A stretch of 38,621 bases of DNA, taken from contig JAMCUI010000009.1 of assembly GCA_023379265.1 (NCBI GenBank), forward strand, positions 316,908 through 355,528, read 5' to 3'. The notes under the pieces were generated by a model. That model saw only the letters and a list, made by a program, of their open reading frames with translations, had not been told where the DNA came from and did not search any database. The stretch's first letter is position 1. Every line of letters begins with the position of its first letter. The translations under genes were made by a program, and so were the position numbers. Below are positions 9,843-18,869 of this stretch, one piece after another. This DNA is from Patescibacteria group bacterium. Its GTDB lineage: Bacteria; Patescibacteriota; Microgenomatia; 2-02-FULL-39-11.

Positions 9843-11409
9843 ATCCCACAAGGAATATATATTGCTGGGAATTGTGTTAATCCTAGCAATATTTTTCAGA
9901 TATTATCACATTTACCAATGGCAGTTTTTCGGGATGGATCAGGCTTATGAGGCATTTCTTGCTCAAAATATCGTCACCGGTCACCACTTTCCCCTTATTG
10001 GCGTGAATGCCTCTGATACCGGTCTTTACCTTGGGCCGCTTTTTATCTATTTTGCCGCCATTCCATTTTTTCTGTCGGGAGGCAATCCTTTGGGATGGAG
10101 TATTGTCGCTTCCCTTCTGGGCGTTGTGACCACACTCGTAATTTTTTGGGTTGGAAAAGAAATGTACAATACGAGAGTAGGTTTTCTTGCTGCGTTTCTC
10201 TATGCTGGATCGATGTTGGCGGCTTTTTATGACAGGCAATTCTGGAATCCGATGTTCGTGCCATTATTTTCTTTAATCATCGGATACTTTTCTTTTCTTT
10301 TATTGAAGAATAGTAAAAAATCTGTCATTGTTCTGGCAGTACTTATGGGTTTGTCGCTACATATTCATCTGTCTTTGTTGATATTTCTGCCTTTAGTTTT
10401 GTATGTTACATGGAAGAAAAAGAAACTAATAGGAACGAAATTAATTGTCGCATCGATTATATTATTTATATTTTTACAGTTACCCCAGATTTTTTTTGAG
10501 GTTCGGCATGGATTTGTCAATACTAGAGAAGCTTTTGCATTGCTTTCGGCAAAATCAAATAATACGCAGACGTTTTTGTCACGAAACAACATATTTTTAT
10601 CTTCAGTAGGAAGATTTGTCCTGTTGCCTTTTGCATCTGATTTGTCTTTGCAATCGGGTCAATGCATTAGCCTCATTGGTTACAAAAAAGATGATATATT
10701 TTTGGGTTTTATCGTTCTATTTCTTATTCTGATTGTCTATTTCGACCGTGCCGGTGTTTTTGTAGAGAAAGTGTTAAAAAGGAAAAGAAAAGGACCACCT
10801 GTGGAGTTTTCTGCAGGTTCCAGAGTAATAGTTTTTATTTTTTTCCTGTCGTTGCTGTTTACGGAATTTTATACGAGAGGAGTTTTTGAATATTACTTTC
10901 TGTTTCTTTTTCCCTGGTTGGCGATACTATTGGGTAGAATCCTTGATTATACGGCTCAAAATCGATACGGTAGGATGTCGATTATTTCGGTTTTGCTGAT
11001 TTTTGCCGTTTTTAATCTGGTATCGCTTTTTACGGCTAGATTTAGTTTTTCCTATGAGAAGAAGATGGCAGCTGTAAACTTTGCCAAGAAATATGTGACA
11101 GCAGGAAATTATTCTCTTGAAGCGGTAGGGGAATGTGCTAGGTTTGGCGGATACAGATATCTTTTTGGTCATTTTGCAGGTATACCCGTAAGTTCTTATA
11201 TGGATAGTTATTTTGGCTGGCTTTATCCAACCGGAAGAGTTAAAGAACAAAATTTGACTGTTCTTTTGTCACTCATTGATCCGCGAGAAGACGCAAAAAC
11301 GCTTTCCAAATGGGAAAATATAAAGCTGAGTTTGATTTTGGAAAATAGAATTATCGCTCAAAATAATTTCGACACTATTCAAATTTACGTTCTTGGAGCC
11401 AAAAAATGA
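9823..11409 (+). CDS. GT39/ArnT-like GT-C glycosyltransferase
   Basis: A 528-residue multi-pass protein with a GT-C layout: a first membrane helix, then an outer loop with FFGMDQAYEAFLAQNI where D39 is the candidate catalytic residue, then GPLFIYFAAIPF and ARVGFLAAFLYAGS-like membrane segments typical of the PMT_2/GT39 superfamily. These enzymes take a sugar from polyprenyl phosphate and act outside the cytoplasmic membrane. The gene overlaps its upstream neighbour by 20 bases and the downstream aminotransferase by ATGA. The periplasmic-type C-terminal domain is short. Superfamily is well supported; substrate is not known. Confidence 0.75.
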   Translation: MIKKLYKSHKEYILLGIVLILAIFFRYYHIYQWQFFGMDQAYEAFLAQNIVTGHHFPLIGVNASDTGLYLGPLFIYFAAIPFFLSGGNPLGWSIVASLLGVVTTLVIFWVGKEMYNTRVGFLAAFLYAGSMLAAFYDRQFWNPMFVPLFSLIIGYFSFLLLKNSKKSVIVLAVLMGLSLHIHLSLLIFLPLVLYVTWKKKKLIGTKLIVASIILFIFLQLPQIFFEVRHGFVNTREAFALLSAKSNNTQTFLSRNNIFLSSVGRFVLLPFASDLSLQSGQCISLIGYKKDDIFLGFIVLFLILIVYFDRAGVFVEKVLKRKRKGPPVEFSAGSRVIVFIFFLSLLFTEFYTRGVFEYYFLFLFPWLAILLGRILDYTAQNRYGRMSIISVLLIFAVFNLVSLFTARFSFSYEKKMAAVNFAKKYVTAGNYSLEAVGECARFGGYRYLFGHFAGIPVSSYMDSYFGWLYPTGRVKEQNLTVLLSLIDPREDAKTLSKWENIKLSLILENRIIAQNNFDTIQIYVLGAKK

Positions 11410-12545
11410 ACAAACCATTTATTCCTGTTTCCTATCCTGATTTGACAGGCGGCAATGAAAGGAAATATTTATTGGACTGCTTTGACTCGTCGTGGATCTC
11501 TTCAAAAGGTGAATATATCAGAAAGTTTGAATATAACTTTGCCAAATATATAGGGGTTAGATTTGGGGTGGCGACATCAAACGGTACTACTGCTTTGCAT
11601 CTGGCCATCTCAGCGTTGGGACTGGGGAAAGGTGATGAAGTCATTGTTCCCAATTTGACATTTGTTGCTTCGGCAAACGTGGTGCGTTATACCGGAGCAA
11701 AACCGGTTTTTGTGGATGTTGAGAAAGAAACTTGGGGAATGGATCCGACAACTGTGGAAAAAGCCATAACAAAGAGAACAAAGGCGGTAATGCCGGTACA
11801 TCTTTACGGCCAACCGGCAGCGATGGGAAAATTGATTGATATTGCAAATAAGCATAATTTGTCGATTATTGAGGATGCGGCTGAAGCGCATGGAGCGCAG
11901 GTAAGAATCAAGGATCAAGAGTCAAGAATAAAGAGGTATAAGTGGAGAAAAGTGGGGAGTTTGGGGAAAGCGGGGTGTTTCAGTTTTTACGGCAATAAAA
12001 TTATCACTACTGGGGAGGGCGGAATGGTGGTGACAGACGATGAGAAGCTGGCCCAAAAAATGAGAATCCTGCGTGATCACGGACAAAATCCAAAGAAAAG
12101 ATATTATCATGATGTTGTCGGTTTTAACTACCGGATGACCAATATGCAGGCTGCAATCGGGATGGCTCAGTTTGAAAGGATAGAAAAACTGATTGTCAAA
12201 AAAAGAGAAATCGCTCGTTGTTATGAGAAATATTTGAAGGGTATAAATGGCATATTTCTTGCGCCTAAGCTGCACTGGTCCAAAAGCGTTTACTGGATGT
12301 ATTCCGTTTTAATTGACAGTCCATACCCGAAAACAAGAGATGAAATGATGATTATATTGCAAAAAGAGAATATAGAAACAAGGCCATTTTTTTATCCAGT
12401 TTCAAAACTCCCCCCATACAAACAGTCCGGGGATTTTGCTCAAAGTATTTATCTTTCGGCACACGGCATCAACCTGCCTTCAGGCACGACGTTGTCAGAA
12501 GACGATATCAAAAGAGTTGCTAAAGTTTTTCAAAAATATCAATGA
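11406..12545 (+). CDS. DegT/DnrJ/EryC1/StrS family PLP-dependent sugar aminotransferase
   Basis: A 379-residue fold-type I aminotransferase that would convert a nucleotide-linked keto-sugar to an amino sugar in the cytoplasm. Visible family motifs are NGTTALHLA for phosphate binding, EDAAEAHGA with cofactor-binding D157, SFYGNKIITTGEGG with the Schiff-base lysine K198, and FNYRMTN. Between AHGAQ and YKWRKVGSLG lie about 11 extra residues (167-177, RIKDQESRIKR) encoded by a degenerate tandem heptamer repeat, in a loop where other members have none. No partner dehydratase is in the window. ATGA overlaps occur at both ends, so it is coupled to the GT-C gene and to the flippase. Confidence 0.9.
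   Translation: MNKPFIPVSYPDLTGGNERKYLLDCFDSSWISSKGEYIRKFEYNFAKYIGVRFGVATSNGTTALHLAISALGLGKGDEVIVPNLTFVASANVVRYTGAKPVFVDVEKETWGMDPTTVEKAITKRTKAVMPVHLYGQPAAMGKLIDIANKHNLSIIEDAAEAHGAQVRIKDQESRIKRYKWRKVGSLGKAGCFSFYGNKIITTGEGGMVVTDDEKLAQKMRILRDHGQNPKKRYYHDVVGFNYRMTNMQAAIGMAQFERIEKLIVKKREIARCYEKYLKGINGIFLAPKLHWSKSVYWMYSVLIDSPYPKTRDEMMIILQKENIETRPFFYPVSKLPPYKQSGDFAQSIYLSAHGINLPSGTTLSEDDIKRVAKVFQKYQ
11907..11934 (+). repeat. Degenerate 7-bp tandem repeat (x4) inside the aminotransferase gene
   Basis: Four consecutive heptamers, ATCAAGG, ATCAAGA, GTCAAGA and ATAAAGA, lie at 11907-11913, 11914-11920, 11921-11927 and 11928-11934. Total length including flanking bases keeps the reading frame. The repeat encodes the extra basic/acidic residues between the cofactor aspartate and the PLP lysine. 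Confidence 0.75.
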
Positions 12546-13852
12546 AAAGATTTAATAAGATAATCACAAAACACTTGACTCCTTTATTTCTGTCGAAAAC
12601 GGCCATGAACACTTATATGATTTTTGTAGGCAATGGTCTGTCGGCATTTCTAGCCTTTGTTTTTACCGTCACACTCGTCAGGAATGTCAGCCTGGCGGAT
12701 TTTGGCTACTTTTCAGCCCTGCTCTCCTTTATGATGTTGGTAACGGATGTCTCAGATACCGGAATCGGCAGTACGCTGTCAGCATTCCTGCCTCCTCTGG
12801 AGGATGATAAAAAGCGCTTTTTTAGCATCCTTAAAGCGGCTTTTATTTTGCAGACTATAATCGCTTTGGTAGTTACGACTGTTTTGTTTATTTTTTCTTA
12901 TGCAATTGCCAATATCCTTTTCCATACTGTAAAGCTTGATTTACTGGTGAAAATTACGACCCTGGCGATATTTTTCAATATTATGGGTACATTTTTCACT
13001 TATGTACTCTCAGCCAGACAAAAGTTTCTTCAGGTGGCATTCCTTTCAGCTTTTAGCAGTCTTATGAGAGTGGTGTTACTAGTATGTCTTATACTTTTCT
13101 CCATGGTTTTTCTGCAGAATGTCTTATGGATTCACGTTTTTTATCTTTTGATAACGGCCGTCATTGCTTTCATATTTGTGGACGTTGAGTTTCTGAAATT
13201 TAAAAAAATTCCGGGTGAATTGCGGAAATTTGTGTCATTTTCATATTTTATAGGTATTGCGCGTGGCCTAACCGCAATTGCCAGCAGGCTAGACGTTTTA
13301 ATGCTTATTGCCATGACAAATCCCGTGCAAGCGGGCATTTATTCTACTGCTTCAAGAATAATTTCAGTTTACCCTCTTTTGACGGGCAGTTTCTCGACCG
13401 TGATTGCCCCCCGTCTTTCAGCCGCTACTGACCATAAGTCAATAAATAAGTATATCTATAAAGTTATATTCGCGACGTTTGGGATAATGAGTACCAATGT
13501 ATTTCTTATAATTTTTGCCAGGCCATTTATGATCACGCTTTTTGGAACAGACAAAGGTGGGCCGGCAGTGACAGTGTTACAACTTTTACTTGTAGCGATG
13601 ATGTTTTTTGTCGGTTCTATCCCGTCAGTGGCGCTGTCTATTTATTATTTGCGAAAGCCTTTTATTATCACCTTCAATAGTATTTTGCAACTTATAATAG
13701 TAGCGGTTGGAAATCTGGTTTTTATTCCCAAATATGGAAGATTGGGGCCAGCTGTATCACTCATTTTGGCTTTTGGGATTACACTTCTTCTAACCTCCTG
13801 CATGAGTTTCTACTATTACGCAAAGACGGGGAATGAAAAAAAATCCATATGA
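12542..13852 (+). CDS. Wzx-type oligosaccharide flippase (MOP/MATE superfamily)
   Basis: A 436-residue integral membrane protein with about twelve hydrophobic helices, the size and layout of Wzx/RfbX polysaccharide flippases. N-terminal NGLSAFLAFVFTVTLVRNVS resembles the conserved first helices of PF01943/PF13440 members ('...xxxlaRlLgpxxfG'), and DFGYFSALLSFM follows. It would move the lipid-linked oligosaccharide from the inner to the outer membrane face. It is the only flippase in the window, placed centrally in the cluster with ATGA overlaps at both ends. Function as a flippase is well supported by family; the transported glycan is unknown. Confidence 0.85.
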   Translation: MKRFNKIITKHLTPLFLSKTAMNTYMIFVGNGLSAFLAFVFTVTLVRNVSLADFGYFSALLSFMMLVTDVSDTGIGSTLSAFLPPLEDDKKRFFSILKAAFILQTIIALVVTTVLFIFSYAIANILFHTVKLDLLVKITTLAIFFNIMGTFFTYVLSARQKFLQVAFLSAFSSLMRVVLLVCLILFSMVFLQNVLWIHVFYLLITAVIAFIFVDVEFLKFKKIPGELRKFVSFSYFIGIARGLTAIASRLDVLMLIAMTNPVQAGIYSTASRIISVYPLLTGSFSTVIAPRLSAATDHKSINKYIYKVIFATFGIMSTNVFLIIFARPFMITLFGTDKGGPAVTVLQLLLVAMMFFVGSIPSVALSIYYLRKPFIITFNSILQLIIVAVGNLVFIPKYGRLGPAVSLILAFGITLLLTSCMSFYYYAKTGNEKKSI

Positions 13853-14679
13853 GAAAAGATGTTACCGTCCATATGGTGGTGAAAAACGAGGACAGGTTTA
13901 TCTGGTATGCTATTTCTTCAGTGTTGCCTTATGTAGATAAAATTTTCATCTGCGATACGGGTTCCCAGGATAGTACAATCAATATCTTAAGCTCATTTAA
14001 CGATAAGAAAATTGTCCTTGATAAAAAAAATGTGCAATATCTAAGTGACATTGGAAAGATCAGGCAGTTTCAGATTGAACAAACGGCAACAGAATGGATA
14101 TGGGTAGTAGATGGCGATGAGATTTATACTGATGGTCTCTGTCAGGAGATTGGAAAAATTATTGAGAAAAAAGGAGACGAGCTTGAAGGAATTGTTGTGA
14201 GACGTTATGACCTTTTGGGTGATGTATACCATTTTCAGGATGAGACAGCGGGAAAGTATAGACTTTTTGGTCAAAGTGGCCATTTTGCTTTAAGGCTTAT
14301 AAATAAAAAGAAGATAAGTGGTTTGCATATTGAGGGAATTTATCCGTATGAGGGGTATTATGATTATAAAGGAGAAGAATTGATCTATCACCCAAGTATA
14401 AAATATATGTTTACAGAAGGACATCTTTTCCACGCAATGTATCTTTCCAGGTCAACGCTTGGAAAAAATCTAGAAGAGACATTTCATCGGCAGAAATTTA
14501 AGATGGAGAAGGGCAATAAAATCACAGGCAAAAAGAGCATTCCTGAAGTTTTTTTCCGCAATCACCCAAAGATAGTACCTAACGTTTTGGGAAAAAGATC
14601 TGTAGATTATGAGATCATGGCAGAATTTCTAACACCTCTGAAGAAGGTGAAAAGAAAAATATGGAAGAATAAAGTATGA
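13849..14679 (+). CDS. GT2 family glycosyltransferase (SunS/WaaE-like branch)
   Basis: A 276-residue protein with a compact GT-A domain: VTVHMVVKNEDRFIWYAI at the N-terminus, IFICDTGSQDST, and WVVDGDEIY with a D88-x-D90 metal site. The 'KNE' rather than 'YNE/YNG' opening and the W-x-x-D-x-DE signature are typical of the WaaE/SunS-like GT2 branch. The C-terminal part is basic and probably acceptor- or membrane-binding. It is coupled by ATGA to the flippase upstream and to a GT4 gene downstream. Confidence 0.82.
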   Translation: MRKDVTVHMVVKNEDRFIWYAISSVLPYVDKIFICDTGSQDSTINILSSFNDKKIVLDKKNVQYLSDIGKIRQFQIEQTATEWIWVVDGDEIYTDGLCQEIGKIIEKKGDELEGIVVRRYDLLGDVYHFQDETAGKYRLFGQSGHFALRLINKKKISGLHIEGIYPYEGYYDYKGEELIYHPSIKYMFTEGHLFHAMYLSRSTLGKNLEETFHRQKFKMEKGNKITGKKSIPEVFFRNHPKIVPNVLGKRSVDYEIMAEFLTPLKKVKRKIWKNKV

Positions 14680-15773
14680 AAATAGCGTTCTTAAACATTT
14701 TTAACGGTGTAGTGGAAAGAGGTTCAGAGGTTTTTGTCAGCGAATTGTCAAAACGGTTGTCCCAAGAGTGTGAGGTAGAAGTATTGCAGATTGGAGATGG
14801 TAGCGGAGAGTTAGGGTACAAAACTATTAAGATTGGAGGCATCCCTAAAATTATTCCTCAGGGAAAAGGTGCTCCAGCTTCCTCGGGAGTAAAATCGTTT
14901 ATTTATTATCAGTATTACCATCTGACAGTTTTACTTTTTACGCTGAAATGCATACCTCATATTTTGACTCACAATTATGATTGGGTGATACCGGTTAATG
15001 GTGGATGGCAGGTGTTAATATGCAGAATACTGCGAGCATTTAATGGATATAAGATACTTGTAAGCGGACATGCCGGAATCGGTGCAGATGACAGGTTTAA
15101 TCTGCTTTTGGGAAAACCTGATAAATTTATTGCGCTTTCTCCCAACGCATTCATATGGAGTCAGTCTTTTTACGATAAACATAAACTGGAGTTTATACCT
15201 GATGGTGTGGATACCAACAAATTTAATCCCAATGTATTACCACAAAAAATAAATTTGTCTAAACCGGTGGTCTTGTGTGTAAGTGCGTTACTGCCATACA
15301 AAAAAGTGGACTTAGTGATTAAGGCTGTGGCAGAAATGAAAAGAGGCAATCTGTTGCTTATTGGTGAGGGACCTCTTACAGATGAAATTGATCGAATCGG
15401 ACAAAGTCTGCTTGGAAAACGGTTTATCCACCTGACAAAAGCAAACCATGAAGATATGCCTGCATACTTCCGGGCGGCGGATGTATTTACATTGGCAAGT
15501 AGTCCAACTGAGGCTTTTGGTATGGTGTATATAGAAGCAATGGCATGCAATATACCAGTAGTGGGACCTGATGATATTAACAGACGATCGATAATTGGAG
15601 ATGCTGGTCTGCAATGTGATCCTAATGATGTAGTTTCTTATGCCAAAACACTTGAACAGGCAGTGAAGATGGATTTTGGAAATAAACCTCGGGAAAAAGC
15701 AGAGGAATATTCCTGGGATAATATTGCCAAACAATATATGAGAATATTTGAGAGGAGTTCTAACCAATTGTAA
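14676..15773 (+). CDS. GT4 family glycosyltransferase
   Basis: A 365-residue GT-B enzyme. The N-terminal domain opens with MKIAFLNIFNGVVERGSEVF, the glycine-poor version of the acceptor loop. The linker carries SALLPYKKVDLVIKA, and the C-terminal nucleotide-sugar domain has IGEGPL and the E-x7-E motif TEAFGMVYIEAMAC with E279 and E287. It would use a nucleotide sugar with retention of configuration at the cytoplasmic face. It has an ATGA start overlap and is followed after 3 bases by a GT2 gene. Donor is not predictable. Confidence 0.87.
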   Translation: MKIAFLNIFNGVVERGSEVFVSELSKRLSQECEVEVLQIGDGSGELGYKTIKIGGIPKIIPQGKGAPASSGVKSFIYYQYYHLTVLLFTLKCIPHILTHNYDWVIPVNGGWQVLICRILRAFNGYKILVSGHAGIGADDRFNLLLGKPDKFIALSPNAFIWSQSFYDKHKLEFIPDGVDTNKFNPNVLPQKINLSKPVVLCVSALLPYKKVDLVIKAVAEMKRGNLLLIGEGPLTDEIDRIGQSLLGKRFIHLTKANHEDMPAYFRAADVFTLASSPTEAFGMVYIEAMACNIPVVGPDDINRRSIIGDAGLQCDPNDVVSYAKTLEQAVKMDFGNKPREKAEEYSWDNIAKQYMRIFERSSNQL

Positions 15774-15776
15774 AAT

Positions 15777-16637
15777 ATGACGCTAATATCAATTATTGTC
15801 GCTTTTTATAATGAACAAAGTGTTTTACCAGATTGTCTTTTTTCTCTTTCCGAGCAATCCGTTGCTTTTCAGACAGAGCTGATTCTTGTTGACGATGGTT
15901 CTCGAGATAAATCTGAAGAAAAGACCAAGGAAATAACCCAAAAACTTGAGAAAAAATTTAAGAATATAATCATTATTTCTCAATCTCATCAGGGTCCGGC
16001 TACGGCACGCAATTTAGGAGCAAAAGCAGCTTCAGGTAGAATATTGGTTTTTGTTGATGCTGATATGACTTTTGACCGTAAATTTATCGAGAATCTTGCC
16101 AGACCGATATTGGATGGAAAAGGAAAAGGTACATTTACAAAGGAAGAATATGTCGCCAACTGGGATAACGTTTGGGCCAGGTGCTGGAATTATAACCAAG
16201 GTATAGGAGACAGCCGGAGAATTCCAACTGACTATCCTGATAAATCACCAGTATTTAGAGCGTTGAAAAAGGAAGAATTTGATAATGTGGGAGGGTTTGA
16301 TAATATCGGTTTTACTGATGATTGGACTTTATCAAGAAAACTTGGGTATAAAGCGGAGAAAGCTGAAAACGCCGTTTGTTATCATAAAAACCCTTCTTCT
16401 CTTGCGGAGGTTTATATTCAAGCAAGATGGATAGGTAAAAATGAATTTATTTCAGGAAATATTTTTCGTAAAATTGTTAGTTTACTCCGTTTTAACTTTA
16501 TTACACAGTCAATTAGAGGATTATTTATTGTATTGAGATATCGCGAATTAAGATATTTTCTTTTTGAGTTGGTTTATTATCTGGGAATATATATAAGCAT
16601 ATGTAAATCATTTTTCGGAGAAACTAAATTCAAATAA
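15777..16637 (+). CDS. GT2 family glycosyltransferase
   Basis: A 286-residue GT-A enzyme: LISIIVAFYNEQSVLPDCL at the start, LVDDGSRDKS at residues 37-46, ATARNLGAKAASG, and the metal site FVDADMTF with D94-x-D96. GFTDDWTLSRKLGYKA carries the downstream acidic 'DDW' pair typical of the catalytic base region in GT2. The last 50 residues are hydrophobic and aromatic and may lie on the membrane. It starts 3 bases after the GT4 stop and is followed by a 71-base gap that contains a tiny ORF. Confidence 0.87.
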   Translation: MTLISIIVAFYNEQSVLPDCLFSLSEQSVAFQTELILVDDGSRDKSEEKTKEITQKLEKKFKNIIIISQSHQGPATARNLGAKAASGRILVFVDADMTFDRKFIENLARPILDGKGKGTFTKEEYVANWDNVWARCWNYNQGIGDSRRIPTDYPDKSPVFRALKKEEFDNVGGFDNIGFTDDWTLSRKLGYKAEKAENAVCYHKNPSSLAEVYIQARWIGKNEFISGNIFRKIVSLLRFNFITQSIRGLFIVLRYRELRYFLFELVYYLGIYISICKSFFGETKFK

Positions 16638-16667
16638 GACGCAGATCATTTCCGGAGAGGTTAATAC

Positions 16668-16712
16668 ATGAAATACAATAAATCTTTTGAAGGTGAGTCA
16701 AAATATAGATGA
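16668..16712 (+). CDS. Possible 14-codon leader ORF coupled to the downstream GT-C gene
   Basis: ATG at 16668 opens 14 codons (MKYNKSFEGESKYR) and stops with TGA at 16710, which overlaps the ATG of the next gene (16709) as ATGA. A strong purine-rich site GGAGAGG (16654-16660) lies 7 bases before its start. This is a better ribosome binding site than most genes here have. It could serve as a translational coupling leader, or be a chance ORF. No known peptide family is recognised. Confidence 0.3.
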   Translation: MKYNKSFEGESKYR

Positions 16713-18121
16713 AAATTAAGTTTTTGTCACGATTGAGTAAAGTATTCAATCTCCCTTCCATACTTTTTTTGGGGTTAATCTTTCGTTTAGTCAATCTGAA
16801 TCAATCTCTCTGGCTGGATGAGGCAGCTCAGGCAATTGAATCTGCCAGACCTCTACCTCAGCAACTTAATATAGTTTCAGATTTTCATCCGCCACTTTAC
16901 CATCTGGTACTTCATTTTTGGATGTTAGGAGGACTAAGTGAAATATGGTTACGTCTACCATCAGTAATTTTTGGAATTTTGAGTATATTTTTTCTTTATA
17001 GGATTGCGGAGATACTTTTTGATAGTAAGTTTGCTTCTATCGCTGCTTTATTTCTGGCAATTTCTCCTTTCCATATCTGGTACAGTCAAGAAGCAAGGCC
17101 TTATATGCTTTTCGTTCTTCTGTCTCTTGTTTCTACCTATTTCCTTCTAGTAGAGAAATGGGTGATATACACCCTGGAGATAATTCTACTTCTTTACAGT
17201 CTTTATTTTGCCCCTTTTCTTCTTTTTGGGCATTTTATCTATATTTTAATTTTTAGGCGGAAGTCTCTCATGCGATTAATAAAATCATTTATTATTGCTT
17301 CGTTTACCTTTTTACCATGGCTACCGTATTTTATAAACCAAATTCACTTGGGGATAGGAGGCGGATTTGCCGGGTGGACCAATGTGGTTTCAGTATCGTG
17401 GTTAAAACTTCTACCTTTGACCTTGGCGAAATTTGCCTTTGGACACGGAACATTAGCCGATAAAGTTTTATACGGTTTTATTATATTTCCTGAAATAATC
17501 GTATTTCTCATTTCCTGTTATTACTTGTCCAAAAAGGAATCAGGCAGAATTTTATTGACTTTGTTTTCATTTTCTCTTCTTCCGGCTTTGGTAATATCGA
17601 TTTTTTTACCTGTTGCCGCACCGCAGAGAATGATATTTTTGCTGCCATTTTTTCTTCTTATTATTGCCGCCGGTATTCGCGGTCTGACCAAATTTCAGAG
17701 AGCAATTTTTTTACTTATAGTGCTTTTTACCAGTCTTGGCGGTATATATCAGTATTACACAGATCCATATACTCAACGGGAAGAATGGAGGCAGGCAGTT
17801 TCCTATGTGGAAAGAAACGCTACTAAAAACAGCGTAGCTCTTTTTGTCTTCCCTACTCCATTTGCTCCATTTCTTTGGTACCAGAAGGGTAGTGTGGAGG
17901 GGATAGGAATAGCACCAAAATTTATAATCCGTGATTCAGACATTGCGAAGATGAATAATCAAATAACCGGTAAAAACAGAATATTTTTATTTCAATACTT
18001 GACTGGTCTGACTGACAAGGAAAATACGACTGGCAAAGACTTATCAAACCAGGGGTATAATCTGGCAACTACAAAAGACTTTCCGGGAGTGGGCTTCATA
18101 TACAGGTATGATAAAAGATGA
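16709..18121 (+). CDS. GT-C glycosyltransferase (GT39/RgtABCD-like superfamily)
   Basis: A 470-residue multi-pass membrane protein. After the first helix comes NQSLWLDEAAQA with D37-E38, then DFHPPLYHLVLHFW (HPPLYH at 60-65), and later ISPFHIWYSQEARPYML. The combination 'LDEA ... HPPLY ... SQEARPY' is characteristic of a large group of GT-C mannosyl/arabinosyl-type transferases using polyprenyl-phosphate sugars on the outer membrane face. AGGTGAG at 16691-16697 may serve as its ribosome binding site, and it is also in ATGA overlap with the 14-codon ORF. It overlaps the following methyltransferase by 14 bases. Confidence 0.8.
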   Translation: MKIKFLSRLSKVFNLPSILFLGLIFRLVNLNQSLWLDEAAQAIESARPLPQQLNIVSDFHPPLYHLVLHFWMLGGLSEIWLRLPSVIFGILSIFFLYRIAEILFDSKFASIAALFLAISPFHIWYSQEARPYMLFVLLSLVSTYFLLVEKWVIYTLEIILLLYSLYFAPFLLFGHFIYILIFRRKSLMRLIKSFIIASFTFLPWLPYFINQIHLGIGGGFAGWTNVVSVSWLKLLPLTLAKFAFGHGTLADKVLYGFIIFPEIIVFLISCYYLSKKESGRILLTLFSFSLLPALVISIFLPVAAPQRMIFLLPFFLLIIAAGIRGLTKFQRAIFLLIVLFTSLGGIYQYYTDPYTQREEWRQAVSYVERNATKNSVALFVFPTPFAPFLWYQKGSVEGIGIAPKFIIRDSDIAKMNNQITGKNRIFLFQYLTGLTDKENTTGKDLSNQGYNLATTKDFPGVGFIYRYDKR

Positions 18122-18869
18122 ATTGATTACTAAACTTTCAGGATTTTTTCTTTTCGAGCGGTGGCATCCGGAGATCGCTTTAAGATATCTACCGATTGTA
18201 AAAGAGATTAGAGACTCAGGTGTAGAAACACTGAAAATTCTTGAGGTAGGGTCAGGAGGTTTGGGAATTGCTCCGTATTTGAAAAAGCCCGTAACGGGTG
18301 TTGATATAAATTTCCGGCCGCCGTATTTTCCTTTACTTAAAAGAGTAAAAGCATCAGTTACAAAGTTGCCATTTGATAATAAAACATTTGATATTGTTCT
18401 AAGTGTGGATATGTTGGAGCATTTGGATTCCTACAAAAGAGGGAGAGCTATTGATGAGATGGTTAGGGTAGCAAGAGAAAAAGTATTGATTGGCGTACCC
18501 TGCGGAGAGTTTTCGCATAGGCAGGATAAAGTGCTGTATGATTATTTCAAGCTGCATTTGGGGAAAAGCTATGATTTTTTTGAGGAGCAGATAGGATTTG
18601 GTCTGCCGGATAAAGAAGAAATTGAAAAAATGATATCAAAATCTGCGAAAAAATTCAGGAGGGAAATAAGTTTAATAATAAAAGGAAACGAAAATTTGAA
18701 AATGAGAAATTTTCTTATGAAAGGCTGGATGACAGAAAATCCCCTGAAAAATTTCTTTTTCCGCAAAATTATGCTTTTTTTTATACAATTCCTTCTTATT
18801 TTGGATAAAGAGCCGTTTTACCGCCAATTGTTTTTTGTAAAAATAAAAGAAAATGAAAGTAGCAATTGA
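18108..18869 (+). CDS. Class I SAM-dependent methyltransferase
   Basis: A 253-residue protein with a Methyltransf_11-type core: motif I ILEVGSGGLGIAPYLKK, VTGVDINFRPP at the end of strand 2, ASVTKLPFDNKTFDIVLSVDMLEHL for motifs II and III, and VLIGVPCGEFSH. The C-terminal tail (GWMTENPLKNFFFRKIMLFF) is hydrophobic and may contact the membrane. It overlaps the GT-C gene before it (14 bases) and the GT4 gene after it (17 bases). It may methylate a sugar or cap the chain, which is inference from the setting. Confidence 0.8.
   Translation: MIKDELITKLSGFFLFERWHPEIALRYLPIVKEIRDSGVETLKILEVGSGGLGIAPYLKKPVTGVDINFRPPYFPLLKRVKASVTKLPFDNKTFDIVLSVDMLEHLDSYKRGRAIDEMVRVAREKVLIGVPCGEFSHRQDKVLYDYFKLHLGKSYDFFEEQIGFGLPDKEEIEKMISKSAKKFRREISLIIKGNENLKMRNFLMKGWMTENPLKNFFFRKIMLFFIQFLLILDKEPFYRQLFFVKIKENESSN

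Noticed and set aside
15312-15767. A 151-codon minus-strand frame opposite the GT4 gene.
   Set aside because: Cysteine- and histidine-rich antisense translation of a well-supported GT4 donor domain, with no start context.
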